From Halobacteria archaeon AArc-dxtr1 (GTDB taxonomy: Archaea > Halobacteriota > Halobacteria > Halobacteriales > Natrialbaceae): DNA of 64,000 nt. The notes beneath the pieces are model-generated. The model had not been told where the DNA came from, ran no database searches, and saw only the letters and a list, made by a program, of their open reading frames with translations. The stretch is taken from positions 792,217 through 856,216 of the forward strand of contig JAOPJY010000001.1 in the NCBI GenBank assembly GCA_025517425.1, written 5' to 3'. The translations under genes were made by a program, and so were the position numbers. Below are positions 1 through 8,565 of the stretch, one piece after another (within the stretch, counting starts at the first letter, position 1; every line of letters starts with the position of its first letter).

Positions 1-1400
1 TACCGACGGTAACGCTCTCCCTCGCGCTCACCCCGCTGGCTCCCGAACTCGTCGTTGAAAACGTACAGATGGTCGGCGGAGATGGGGCGGTGTTCCTAGG
101 CTACGACGTCGGACCCTGGTACGTCGTCGACAGGCTGTACAGTCTGGCAGTCATCCTGTTCGGCTTCGGCCTGCTGATTCGAACGTATCTCCAGACCACG
201 GCGGGACAGCGCGCCCAGGTCGGCGCGCTGGTGGCCGGTTTGGCCCCCTACGTGACCCTCGTTCCGCTGTACTACTACATCGAATCGGGCCTGTTCGCGT
301 TTGGCGTCGTATACCGACCCGAACCGTTTCTGTTCGCCGTCTCCGGTGTAGTGTTCGCGTGGGCGTTGGTTCGATACGACGTTCTGGCGGCCGTTCCCGT
401 TCCGTTCGCCCTCTTGATCGAGACGACGCCAAACGGCGTTCTCGTCCTCGACAGGGAGCGCCGCGTCGCCGAGCACAATCAGGTCGCCTGCGAGTACCTC
501 GAGCTGACCGAGCCGATCGTCGGAAACCGACTGCGGACGCTCTCCGATCCCGCCGAGCGCGTCGATGCGATCGTCGCCGAAGAGACGGACGCAGAGTTAC
601 AGATCGGATCCCAGGTGTACGCCGTCTCGACGACACCACTGGTCGGTCAGCGAGACGTCGAGTACGGTTCCCACGTCGTGATCCAGGACGTGACCAAACG
701 CGTCGAGTACGACCGGCTCCTCGAACGACACAACGAACAACTCGAGACGCTAAATCAGATGCTCCGCCACGACATCCGAAACGACGCGATGGTCGCCGTC
801 GGTTGGAGCGACGTCCTCGACGAGAGGATCGAGGAGACACCGCTTGAAGAGGACGTCTCGCCCCTGCTCCAACACATCTCCGAGGCCGTCGAACACATTG
901 CAGATCTCACCGAGATCGCCTCGGAACTCTCACAACCGCTGGAAGAACCGGGAGCGGGCGCCGAGCGGTCGATTCCGCTTCGGCAAGTCCTCGAGCGTGA
1001 AGTCGAGAAGGCCGCCAAGACGTATCCTCAGGCCGAGTTCGAACTCCGCGACCCGCCGGCAGTCGACGTTGCTGCCGATCGGGCGCTGTCGTCCGCGGTC
1101 GGTAACTTGCTTCGAAATGCCGTCGTGCACAACGATACGGAAGTTCCACAGATCGACATCTCCGTCGAGACCGTCGACGGGTGCGCCCGTGTACACGTTG
1201 CGGACAACGGCCCCGGAGTTCCCGACGAGATGCGAGCCCGACTCTTCGATCGCGGCATCAAAGGCGAGGAGAGCAACGGCAGTGGGCTCGGCTTACATCT
1301 CGTTCAGACGTTCGTTCGATGGTACGGAGGGTCAGTCGAAGTGACCGACAACGAGCCGGAGGGAGCTGTCTTTACGATCGAACTCCCTCTCGTGGAGTAG
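1..1400 (+). CDS. membrane sensor histidine kinase, 5'-truncated by window edge
   Basis: The reading frame is open from the first bases of the window, so the gene begins upstream. The visible part starts inside a hydrophobic N-terminal region: three membrane spans (about bases 135-450), which looks like the end of a 7TM-type kinase sensor domain. A PAS-like segment follows, and then the phospho-acceptor helix with the haloarchaeal motif LRHDIRND (His near base 768). The ATPase domain has an N-box (NLLRNAVVHND), DNGPGVP and GSGLGLHL. It is a complete kinase core predicted to autophosphorylate and signal to an unlinked response regulator, since none lies nearby. The signal it senses cannot be read from the sequence. 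Confidence 0.93.
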   Translation, partial: PTVTLSLALTPLAPELVVENVQMVGGDGAVFLGYDVGPWYVVDRLYSLAVILFGFGLLIRTYLQTTAGQRAQVGALVAGLAPYVTLVPLYYYIESGLFAFGVVYRPEPFLFAVSGVVFAWALVRYDVLAAVPVPFALLIETTPNGVLVLDRERRVAEHNQVACEYLELTEPIVGNRLRTLSDPAERVDAIVAEETDAELQIGSQVYAVSTTPLVGQRDVEYGSHVVIQDVTKRVEYDRLLERHNEQLETLNQMLRHDIRNDAMVAVGWSDVLDERIEETPLEEDVSPLLQHISEAVEHIADLTEIASELSQPLEEPGAGAERSIPLRQVLEREVEKAAKTYPQAEFELRDPPAVDVAADRALSSAVGNLLRNAVVHNDTEVPQIDISVETVDGCARVHVADNGPGVPDEMRARLFDRGIKGEESNGSGLGLHLVQTFVRWYGGSVEVTDNEPEGAVFTIELPLVE

Positions 1401-1412
1401 GTGGGATCGCTC

Positions 1413-1646
1413 TCAGCGCGAGGCCGGTCGCAGCTCCTCGACCCGGCCGAGATCGTTCTCGATCCCCTCCGCGTCGCAGTCGTCAGCTGGACACGTGTAG
1501 TGCCAGCCGTCTCGCGTCGCGTCGACCTCGCGGAATCGGTTCCCACAGACGCCACAGAAGAGTTCCGCACGCTCGCAGGTATCGCGGTGGAGTTCGAGAT
1601 CGAGTTCGGTAGAAAACGATCGATTGCAGTCACGGCAGGTGTGCAT
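1413..1646 (-). CDS. small C2H2-type zinc-finger protein
   Basis: This is a 77-residue protein beginning MHTCRDCNRSF. It has a CxxC-x12-HxxxC finger followed by two more cysteine pairs (CGVC and CPADDC), so it should bind one or two zinc ions. Small zinc proteins of this kind are common in haloarchaea and mostly uncharacterised. The frame stays open upstream to an ATG at 1697, but the sequence ahead of the internal ATG at 1646 (ATTTTTCCC about 25 bases upstream) resembles a leaderless promoter, so I prefer the shorter form. It ends 12 bases after the kinase stop, in convergent orientation. Function unknown. Confidence 0.75.
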   Translation of the reverse strand: MHTCRDCNRSFSTELDLELHRDTCERAELFCGVCGNRFREVDATRDGWHYTCPADDCDAEGIENDLGRVEELRPASR

Positions 1647-1732
1647 ACGTTGGCTGACGTGAGCGTCGGGAAAAATGGCTTGGATTCGTTCGTCCAATCA
1701 GCGTTCGGGCCGCACGTACTGCAGCGTCCGGA

Positions 1733-3142
1733 TTAGTGGTCCTGGCCCAAGATACCGCGCTCGGTCATTTTGCGGGGGTCGAGCACCTTGTCGGCTTCCG
1801 CCTCGTCGAGATACTCCTTCTCGAGGACGACCTCTCGAACCGTTTTATCCTCCTTGAGGGCGGTCTTGGCGACCTCGCTGGCCTTGTCGTAGCCGATATG
1901 GACGTTGAGCGAGGTCGCCATCGCCATCGACTGCTCGACGCGGTCTCGGCAGAACTCCTCGTTTGCCTCGAGCGGGTCGACGAAGCGCTCGGCGAAGACC
2001 TGACTCGAGTTGGCGATGAGTTCGGCGGACTCGAGGAAGTTGTGTGCCAGCACGGGCTTGTAGAGGTTGAGGTCGATCTGTCCCTCCGCGGCGCCGGCGG
2101 AGACGGCGGCGTCGTTGCCGACGACCTGCTTGTGGACCTGGTTGACAGCTTCGGCGACGACGGGATTGATCTTGCCGGGCATGATCGAGGAGCCGGGCTG
2201 GTTCTCTGGCTGCTCGAGTTCGCCCAGGCCGTTCCGCGGGCCGGAGGCGAGCAGTCGGAGGTCGTTCGCGATCTTGTTTAGCGAACCGGCGACGACGCGA
2301 AGCGCGCCGTGGGCCTCGGACATCGCGTCGTGGGCGGCCTGGGCCTCGAAGTGGTCGTCGGCCTCGCGGAACTGGACGCCGGTCTCTTTCGTGATGTACT
2401 CCGCGGCGCGACCGGGGAACTCGGGATGAGTGTTGAGGCCGGTGCCGACCGCGGTGCCGCCGAGGGCGAGTTCGGCGAGGTGCTCGCGGGTCTTGTCGAC
2501 GCGGGACAGGCCTTTCTCGACCTGGGTTCGGTAGCCGCCGAACTCCTGGCCAAGCGTCACAGGCGTCGCGTCCTGCAGGTGCGTGCGACCCGTTTTGACG
2601 ACGTCGTCGAACTCCGCTTCTTTCGTTTCGAGTGCCCCGCGGAGCGTGTCGAGCGCGGGGATGACGTCTTTCTCAACGGCCTCGAGTGAGGCGACGTGCA
2701 TCGCAGTCGGGATCACGTCGTTCGAGGACTGGCCGTAGTTGACGTGGTCGTTCGGATGGACGACGCGGTCGCCGATCTCGGCGCCCGTAATCTCGGCGGC
2801 GCGGTTCGCGATGACCTCGTTTGCGTTCATATTCGAGGAGGTCCCCGAACCGGTCTGGAAGACGTCGACCGGGAACTGGTCGTCGTGCTCGCCGGCGATT
2901 ACTTCGTCGGCGGCCTCGATGATGGCCTCTGCAATGTCGCCGTCGACGAGATCCAGATCGCGATTGGCCTGTGCGGCAGCCTTCTTGACGACGCCGAGTG
3001 CCCGAACGAACCGGCGGCCGAACGTGATCCCCGAGATGGGGAAGTTCTGAATCGCGCGCTGGGTCTGGGCGCCCCAGTAGGCGTCGCTTGGTACCTGCAT
3101 CTCCCCGAGGCTGTCCTCCTCGACGCGAAAGTCCTCTGCCAT
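1733..3142 (-). CDS. fumC: class II fumarate hydratase
   Basis: This enzyme hydrates fumarate to L-malate reversibly in the cytosolic citric acid cycle. The 469-residue length is typical of class II (iron-independent) fumarases. The family signature GSSIMPGKINP lies at residues 317-327 and provides the mobile catalytic serine loop. TGRTHLQDATP around H188 and the GSGTSSNMNANEV stretch near residue 100 complete the active site shared between subunits of the tetramer. The frame runs on upstream to 3340, but those residues are non-conserved and arginine-rich, and the family start MAEDFRVEEDSLG is at 3142. It stands alone as a transcription unit. The closely related aspartase is the main alternative, but the motif context fits fumarase better. 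Confidence 0.95.
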   Translation of the reverse strand: MAEDFRVEEDSLGEMQVPSDAYWGAQTQRAIQNFPISGITFGRRFVRALGVVKKAAAQANRDLDLVDGDIAEAIIEAADEVIAGEHDDQFPVDVFQTGSGTSSNMNANEVIANRAAEITGAEIGDRVVHPNDHVNYGQSSNDVIPTAMHVASLEAVEKDVIPALDTLRGALETKEAEFDDVVKTGRTHLQDATPVTLGQEFGGYRTQVEKGLSRVDKTREHLAELALGGTAVGTGLNTHPEFPGRAAEYITKETGVQFREADDHFEAQAAHDAMSEAHGALRVVAGSLNKIANDLRLLASGPRNGLGELEQPENQPGSSIMPGKINPVVAEAVNQVHKQVVGNDAAVSAGAAEGQIDLNLYKPVLAHNFLESAELIANSSQVFAERFVDPLEANEEFCRDRVEQSMAMATSLNVHIGYDKASEVAKTALKEDKTVREVVLEKEYLDEAEADKVLDPRKMTERGILGQDH

Positions 3143-3203
3143 ACGTAGGGCGTCGGAACCGCTCACGTAAAAGCCACCGAAACCCCGCTCTTCCGATCGC
3201 AGC

Positions 3204-4997
3204 TCAGGTGAAGTCCACCGAAAGCCCGATATCGTCGGCTGCAGCGCGCTCACGCAGGGCGGTCTGTAAGCGGCCACGGCTCTCCTCGTGGACGGCTCGC
3301 GCCTGTTCAAGTTCGAGATCGTAGATCGTCGGCGCCGCAAGCGAGAACGTCTGTGAGCTCGCCGTGTCGATAACGACGGAAGCGAGTCCGAGTCGGCGCT
3401 GGAAGATCGATCGCCGGGTGTTGACCGTCTGGATGCGGTAGTAAGGAATAACGGTCGTGCGTCGCCGCCAGAAGCCCCGACGGACGACGATGTGCTCGTC
3501 GCCGACGTAATAGCCGAGGTTGACGTACCGGAGGTGTGCTGCGATAGGTACCGCTGTGAAGACGACGGCAGCGAGATACCACTGCTCGAAGACGGTCACC
3601 GTCGTGACGAGGTAGGCGACGAAGACGATCGCACCGGCGATCAGCGAGTACCGGGCCAGATAGCGCCGGCGGGCAAGCAGCGGCGGGCTGTCGAACGCCG
3701 GCGTCTCGACGCCCGTGAGTCGTTCTGTAAAGGTGTACACCCGTCCGGTCTCTGCGAGTGGCACCGCTGACTGGCTCCCGCCATTGCTCTCGGGACCGTA
3801 GCCCGCCGTTTCGATCCACATGCCGGCGTAGCCGATCAGTCGCTGGGCCGGATTGGCGATCACCGTTACGGACTGCACTTTTTCGGCGGGGATCGAACCG
3901 CTGTAGCGCTGGAGGAGCCCCCGTTCGTAGACGAAGTCCTCGTCGATTCGACCGAGTTCGAAGTCGTAGTACGTCCCGAAGGTGTAGGCGACGCTGACGA
4001 GGTACGTAATCGCGATCCCGTGAATCGCCGAGACGATCGTCAGGACGCCGTAGTTCGTCGCGGTTCCGGTTTCGAGATCCTCGGGGCCGCCAACCGGTTC
4101 GGCGACAGCGACCAGATACTCGAGGATCGTTCCCGTTGCCAGGAAGAACCCGAACAGTACCGCCGCAGCTGCCGCGGGGCGGAACGACGTAAACGCGTAC
4201 AACAGGAGCTCTTTGGATTGTAAGTCGAACAGCGGCTTGGATCGGTCGACCGAGACGTCCTGTCCCCAGTCGGGTTCACCGGTCGTCGTCGCGTCGGCGG
4301 ACGGGGCAGACTCGTCGGCCGAAGGCTGCGGACGGGCCGCGTCGGGATCGCCAGCGATAGCTGACTCGTCGTCGCGGTGCTCCGGCACTGGTTCGGTCGG
4401 CCGATCATCCGCTAGAGATCGATGATCGTCAGCAGGCAATTCCTGATCGTCTGATACTGGCTCGGGTTCGCCCGATCCCATCCCACCGTCATCGACGTCG
4501 AGTTGGTCTGTCCCCTCCGCGGGCGCCTCCGGGGACCGCTTGCGTGCCTCCCGGGCGCTCGCGGTTCGGCGTCGGATATCTCGCTGGAGGCGGGTCGCTT
4601 CGGACTGGCTCACGAAGTTCAGCGTTGCCTCGGTAGCGCCGCCGCCAGCAGTTTCGACCGACAGCGTTGCAAGCCCTAACAGTCGCTGGAGGACGCCCTG
4701 GCGCAGGTCGACGTTCTGGATGCGATGGTAGGGGATCTCACGCGATCGGCGAGAGAACACCCCCGACGAGACGTCGAACGTGTCTGCCGTGACCTCGTAC
4801 TCGAACCGGAGGTAGTAGCCGATGCCGTAGACGCCGCCGAGGACGAATCCGACGGGTGCGAGACCGATCATCCAGGCGACATCGACGACGTCGAAGATCG
4901 CCCCGAGTGCACCACCAAGGCCGAACACGATCGCCATGGCGAGAAAGCCGCGGTTGAGCGCGAGCGTGACTGCGCTCAGCGGATGGAGACGATTCAT
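3204..4997 (-). CDS. bacterial-PH-domain membrane protein (YdbT-like)
   Basis: This 597-residue membrane protein has three bacterial PH (bPH2) domains, each following a pair of membrane helices. They lie at roughly residues 55-130, 345-420 and 510-590 and each carries the recurrent IPYxRIQxVxxxxSxxQRxLGLAxxxxxTA pattern. Between the first and second lies an acidic, low-complexity linker of about 110 residues (roughly 155-270). The arrangement matches the YdbT/YdbS pair of Firmicutes, which is linked there to membrane or envelope stress; the haloarchaeal role is unknown. The start codon overlaps the stop of the upstream gene as ATGA (4994-4997), so the two are translationally coupled and probably form one membrane complex. 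Confidence 0.88.
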   Translation of the reverse strand: MNRLHPLSAVTLALNRGFLAMAIVFGLGGALGAIFDVVDVAWMIGLAPVGFVLGGVYGIGYYLRFEYEVTADTFDVSSGVFSRRSREIPYHRIQNVDLRQGVLQRLLGLATLSVETAGGGATEATLNFVSQSEATRLQRDIRRRTASAREARKRSPEAPAEGTDQLDVDDGGMGSGEPEPVSDDQELPADDHRSLADDRPTEPVPEHRDDESAIAGDPDAARPQPSADESAPSADATTTGEPDWGQDVSVDRSKPLFDLQSKELLLYAFTSFRPAAAAAVLFGFFLATGTILEYLVAVAEPVGGPEDLETGTATNYGVLTIVSAIHGIAITYLVSVAYTFGTYYDFELGRIDEDFVYERGLLQRYSGSIPAEKVQSVTVIANPAQRLIGYAGMWIETAGYGPESNGGSQSAVPLAETGRVYTFTERLTGVETPAFDSPPLLARRRYLARYSLIAGAIVFVAYLVTTVTVFEQWYLAAVVFTAVPIAAHLRYVNLGYYVGDEHIVVRRGFWRRRTTVIPYYRIQTVNTRRSIFQRRLGLASVVIDTASSQTFSLAAPTIYDLELEQARAVHEESRGRLQTALRERAAADDIGLSVDFT

Positions 4998-5455
4998 ACG
5001 GCGTCGTCGGCGTCGGTCTCGATGGCCAGTTCCCGCAGCGTATCCTGGAGCTTCCGAGCGCGCTCCGGCGTCAGACCCGGCACCCGAACGTCCGCGTTTC
5101 GCGAGCCCGCAGTGTAGACCACGACACTCGAGAGACCGAGGGCGCGCTCGATGGGCCCGAACTGGGTGTCGACGTGCTGGACGCGGACGAACGGAACCGC
5201 GGTCTCGACGAACGTGATCACACCCCGCTCGAGATAGAGGGCGTCGTCTTGCAGTTCGAACTGCCACACCTGGTACAGTCGAACGGCGTAGACGATCCCG
5301 AGGACGAGTCCCACCCCGACGATCCCGAGGACGATCTCGACGGGCACAGCGGTCAGAAACTGATCGACCGCAGCCAGCCCCACACCGATGAGTATCGCAG
5401 CGATCGCCCCCTGGGCGATCCAGAGCAGCCGAATGCGCGGATGAAGCGTCTCCAT
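4994..5455 (-). CDS. bacterial-PH-domain membrane protein (YdbS-like)
   Basis: This is a 153-residue protein with two adjacent membrane helices (about residues 12-32 and 38-60) followed by one bPH2 domain (about 65-140) with the pattern VPFVRVQHVDTQFG...ALGLSSVVVYTAG. It is the short partner of the three-domain protein that follows and overlaps it by four bases, so it is the first gene of a two-gene operon. A TATA-like box (TTTTATT on the minus strand, 5480-5487) lies about 29 bases before the ATG, consistent with a leaderless transcript. Family members are membrane proteins of unknown biochemical activity. Confidence 0.88.
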   Translation of the reverse strand: METLHPRIRLLWIAQGAIAAILIGVGLAAVDQFLTAVPVEIVLGIVGVGLVLGIVYAVRLYQVWQFELQDDALYLERGVITFVETAVPFVRVQHVDTQFGPIERALGLSSVVVYTAGSRNADVRVPGLTPERARKLQDTLRELAIETDADDAV

Positions 5456-5530
5456 ACGCCTACGGTCTCGCGAACCGGGAATAAAACTGCGGTTCTTCGA
5501 CTGACAGGATCGCCGCAGTCAGGTGGCGGC

Positions 5531-5779
5531 CTACTTCTCGGCGAACTCCTCTGGCGTGTACGTCGATAGTTCGAGAGCGTGGATATCGGTCGTCATATGC
5601 TCGTCTAAGGCGTCGTACACCTGCTGATGTTGTTGGACCAGCGGGACGTCTGCGAACGTCTCGGAGACCACGGTCGCCGCGAGGTGGTTTTCATCGTGTT
5701 TCTCGCGTGCGTACGTGACCGTCGCCTCGGCGCCGTCCAGTTCCGACTCGATGAGCCGTTCGACCTCGTCGGGGTGCAT
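5531..5779 (-). CDS. bolA: BolA family protein
   Basis: This 82-residue protein has the BolA fold signature: an N-terminal helix (MHPDEVERLIESEL), a central VxYxREKHDENHLAATVVSETF segment and a C-terminal half with VQQHQQVYDALDEHM and DIHALELSTYTPEE. In bacteria and eukaryotes BolA proteins pair with monothiol glutaredoxins in iron-sulfur cluster or iron regulation. No glutaredoxin is adjacent here, so the partner is unknown. I start it at 5779 rather than at the upstream in-frame ATG at 5806, because that ATG falls within a GC hairpin that carries the probable TATA element and the nine extra residues are not typical of the family. Confidence 0.88.
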   Translation of the reverse strand: MHPDEVERLIESELDGAEATVTYAREKHDENHLAATVVSETFADVPLVQQHQQVYDALDEHMTTDIHALELSTYTPEEFAEK

Positions 5780-5798
5780 ACGTAGAGCGTCGTCGGTT

Positions 5799-5814
5799 CG
5801 GGGCAAAAGCCCCG
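5799..5814. promoter_or_regulatory. perfect hairpin/palindrome in bolA promoter
   Basis: CGGGGC-AAAA-GCCCCG forms a perfect 6-bp inverted repeat with a 4-base centre. On the minus strand its centre reads TTTT about 27 bases before the bolA start, where the TATA element is expected. It may be an operator-like site overlapping the promoter; no protein is known to bind it. Confidence 0.4.
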
Positions 5815-5879
5815 CGGTCTTCGATGCTGGATTCGTGGTGTCCGGTCGTTTTATGCTCGACGCCTGCGCTCGCGTCTAT

Positions 5880-6368
5880 ATGTCACTCGCGAGCGAGACG
5901 CGCCGTGCCGTCGACGAACAGCCGTTTCTCCGGACGGCACTTCGCGCAGGGATCGTCAACTACACTGCTGCCGCTCGATTTCTGAAGATCGACGGCGAAA
6001 CCGACGCCGTCGCGACCGCATTGGGACGGTATGCCGAGGAGTTGCCGGAGTACGAAGCCGGGTCTCGCGACGTTCGCGTGACGATGCGAAGCGACATTGG
6101 CCCGGTCGACGACGGCAGCGACGGTCTCCTGTCAGTCGGAGATCTCGCGTTCGGACCGGCCGACGGGGGCAACCGAACAGCGATCGTCGCGACGGGGGAA
6201 ATAGATGCAATCGGACTCGCTACGGCAGTGCAGGCGCTTTCACTCGCGGATATCGAGCCGGCGGCAGCGGCCGTCGGTGACGGCGTCGCGATCCTCGTCG
6301 TCGACCGATTCGATGGGGCAAACGCGGTCCGAACGGTCGAGAACGCCCTCGATCGTGTTCCCGTCTGA
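5880..6368 (+). CDS. conserved haloarchaeal protein of unknown function
   Basis: This is a 162-residue protein starting MSLASETRRAVDEQPFLRTA. The first 50 residues look helical, possibly a small winged or helical domain (LRAGIVNYTAAARFLKIDG). Residues about 85-160 alternate beta and alpha (RTAIVATGEIDAIGLATAVQ ... GVAILVVDRFDG), in the style of a small ACT-like sensory domain. I believe it belongs to a haloarchaeal DUF family (possibly DUF7523) but cannot confirm this. A TATA-like TTTTATG lies about 28 bases before the ATG, so the transcript is probably leaderless. It is divergent from bolA. The frame continues upstream without good start context. Confidence 0.75.
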   Translation: MSLASETRRAVDEQPFLRTALRAGIVNYTAAARFLKIDGETDAVATALGRYAEELPEYEAGSRDVRVTMRSDIGPVDDGSDGLLSVGDLAFGPADGGNRTAIVATGEIDAIGLATAVQALSLADIEPAAAAVGDGVAILVVDRFDGANAVRTVENALDRVPV

Positions 6369-6435
6369 GGAAAGCGACAGCGCCACGATCTGTCGCGCGC
6401 TCTCGTCGAGGCTGTCGCCGACTTTGGGGGACTGC

Positions 6436-8406
6436 TTACGCGGTGTCTGAGGGAACCGGGAGTGAGACCGAAAACGTCGACCCCTCGCCGGGGGTTGAGT
6501 CGACCCAGATCTCGCCGCCGTGGCGCTCGACGATGCGCTCACAGAGTGCGAGCCCGATGCCCGTTCCGTCGTACTCCTCGCGACTGTGTAGCCGATCGAA
6601 GATCTCGAAGATACGTTGCTGCTCGTCGGCCGGAATCCCGATCCCCCGGTCGCGGACCGAGATCGTCCACGTCGTTCCATCGCGCTCGGCGGTGACGTCG
6701 ATCTCGGGTGACTCCTCGCCCGAGTACTTGATCGCGTTCTCGAGGAGGTTCTGGAACAGCTGTCGAAGCTGGTCTGCATCGCCGCTGACGCGTGGGAGCG
6801 ACCCAACGGAGAGGGCGGCATTGGCCTCCTCGAGTTGGAACTGTAGATCGTTGCGAGCGGCGGCAATAACGTCGTCCAGATCGGTCGGTTCGAGGGATCT
6901 GCCGCGGGTCTGTACCCGCGAATACTGGAGGAGCCCCCCGATCATCGTTCGCATCCGATCGGCGCCGTCGACCGCGAACGAGAGAAACTCGCGGTTCTCT
7001 GCTGAGAGATCGTCGTCTCGGTGTTCGATCAACTGGAGGTAACTCGAGACCATTCGCAGGGGCTCTTGCATGTCGTGGCTCGCTGCGTAGGCGAACTGCT
7101 CTAATCGCTCGTTAGACGTCTCGAGGCGGTCGACCGTCCGCTCGAGGTCGCGCTCGCGGTGGTGCTGTTCGAGTTCGTACGTCACCCACTGTCCCATCGA
7201 CTGGAGGAACGCCCGTTCGTCGTCGGAGAAGGGCTCGCGTGCGTCGGCACCGACGAACGCGAACGTCCGGTCGACGCCGCCGTCGATCTCGACGTAGGTA
7301 CCGAGATACGCCTGCGCGCCGAACTCGCGACAGTCGGTACGACCGTCGTAGCCGGCCGCGTCTGCGTCGGCGACGCTGGCGAGTCCCTGCGTTCGGCTCG
7401 GAAGCGCACAGTAGGTCTCTGACAGTGGCAGTTCGGCCCCTGGCTCGAACTGATCGTTCTCCTCGCTCAGGTACTCGACTTCGAACCGGTCGGTCTCGGG
7501 GTCGACTTTCGCCATCCTGCCGTACTCGAGGTCGAACCGCTCACATCCCAGTTCGAACAGCGATTGGAGCTTCGCCTCGAACGATCGATCGGGGTCTGCG
7601 ATGATCTCGTTTTGCCGTTGCTGGTATCGTTCGCGGGCTTGTAACTCGGCTTTGGCCTCGGTGCGCTCGCGCAGGGTTTCGAGCATCCGGTCGAGTTCGT
7701 GGGTCGGCTGGTTTGGCCCACAGAACTCCTCGGGTGGGGTGTAGTAGAAGTTGTGACAGACCGTGTTATCGTAGATGAGGTGGGGGTGGACGCGGACGAC
7801 GTCGCGAATAATCGACGACGGGAACCGGTTGCGGTCGTACTGACAGACCGCAATCGCGTCCTTCTCGTCGAAGAGCGCGTTTACCTTGCTCTCGTAGGCC
7901 ATCGAGACCGCTATCGGGACGTCGGCCTCGACGATCCACTCCATTTCGGCCGCCAGTCGAAGCCCGTCGTACTCGACGGTCGCGTCGTCGATGAGATCGG
8001 CGTAGAACGCAATCATCTCGTCGGGATCGAACGTTCCATTTCTGAGATACGTGTCCGCGAACGTCTCGAGGACGAGCGCGCCCGACTCGAGTGCGGCATC
8101 GACGTCGATGCCGCCGTCTCGCAGCGCCGCGAGGACTGTCGCCGTCGAGTCCTCGTCCGTGACGTACACACACTTCTCGCCGCGGTCGAGTCCCTGCTGG
8201 AGGAAGGGAACGACGGCTGCGAACTGGTCGGCTGGGGACTCATAGACCAGCGCGAAGTGGTCGTTGTGGAACTCCCCATCCATCGGCTCGACGGGGCCCC
8301 GGAATCCGGAACTGCGCTCTAACGCGTCGAGCGGGCGATCGAGTCCGAGTGGATCGTCAGCGCCGGGAGACGTGGGCTTGCTCATGTGGGATTCAGGAAT
8401 CAACAT
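6436..8406 (-). CDS. MEDS-GAF sensor histidine kinase
   Basis: This soluble 656-residue kinase starts with a MEDS (DcmR-type sensory) domain at about residues 45-215, recognisable from HFALVYESPADQFAAVVPFL and the later YDNTVCHNFYYTPPEEF. A GAF-like domain follows (about 275-415; SLFELGCERFDLEYGRMAKV). Then comes a HisKA helix with AYAASHDMQEPLRMVSS and an ATPase domain with NLLENAIKYSG, DRGIGIP and GTGIGLALC. It has no membrane span. The dimerisation helix is nearly identical to that of the PAS kinase at 56207-58633. A TTTTACCC box about 25 bases upstream supports the ATG at 8406; an ATG at 8385 is the alternative. Confidence 0.93.
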   Translation of the reverse strand: MLIPESHMSKPTSPGADDPLGLDRPLDALERSSGFRGPVEPMDGEFHNDHFALVYESPADQFAAVVPFLQQGLDRGEKCVYVTDEDSTATVLAALRDGGIDVDAALESGALVLETFADTYLRNGTFDPDEMIAFYADLIDDATVEYDGLRLAAEMEWIVEADVPIAVSMAYESKVNALFDEKDAIAVCQYDRNRFPSSIIRDVVRVHPHLIYDNTVCHNFYYTPPEEFCGPNQPTHELDRMLETLRERTEAKAELQARERYQQRQNEIIADPDRSFEAKLQSLFELGCERFDLEYGRMAKVDPETDRFEVEYLSEENDQFEPGAELPLSETYCALPSRTQGLASVADADAAGYDGRTDCREFGAQAYLGTYVEIDGGVDRTFAFVGADAREPFSDDERAFLQSMGQWVTYELEQHHRERDLERTVDRLETSNERLEQFAYAASHDMQEPLRMVSSYLQLIEHRDDDLSAENREFLSFAVDGADRMRTMIGGLLQYSRVQTRGRSLEPTDLDDVIAAARNDLQFQLEEANAALSVGSLPRVSGDADQLRQLFQNLLENAIKYSGEESPEIDVTAERDGTTWTISVRDRGIGIPADEQQRIFEIFDRLHSREEYDGTGIGLALCERIVERHGGEIWVDSTPGEGSTFSVSLPVPSDTA

Positions 8407-8565
8407 CCGAAGAAGTCGATCGACGGGTAAAAGCGCGATGGTAGACAGTCTGGTCAGTCTCTCGTACTGATAGGCGACAGCCGCTCGGTTGCTGGAGTCA
8501 CGATTTCGGGTCCACCACGAGTTGCATCACACCGTTTAACTGCCGTCCCGGGGTACGGTGGCGTA

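Noticed and set aside
151-847. Long arginine-rich open frames on both strands inside the first kinase
   Set aside because: High GC and bias in third codon positions keep other frames open; composition is arginine/serine-rich and lacks any family motif.
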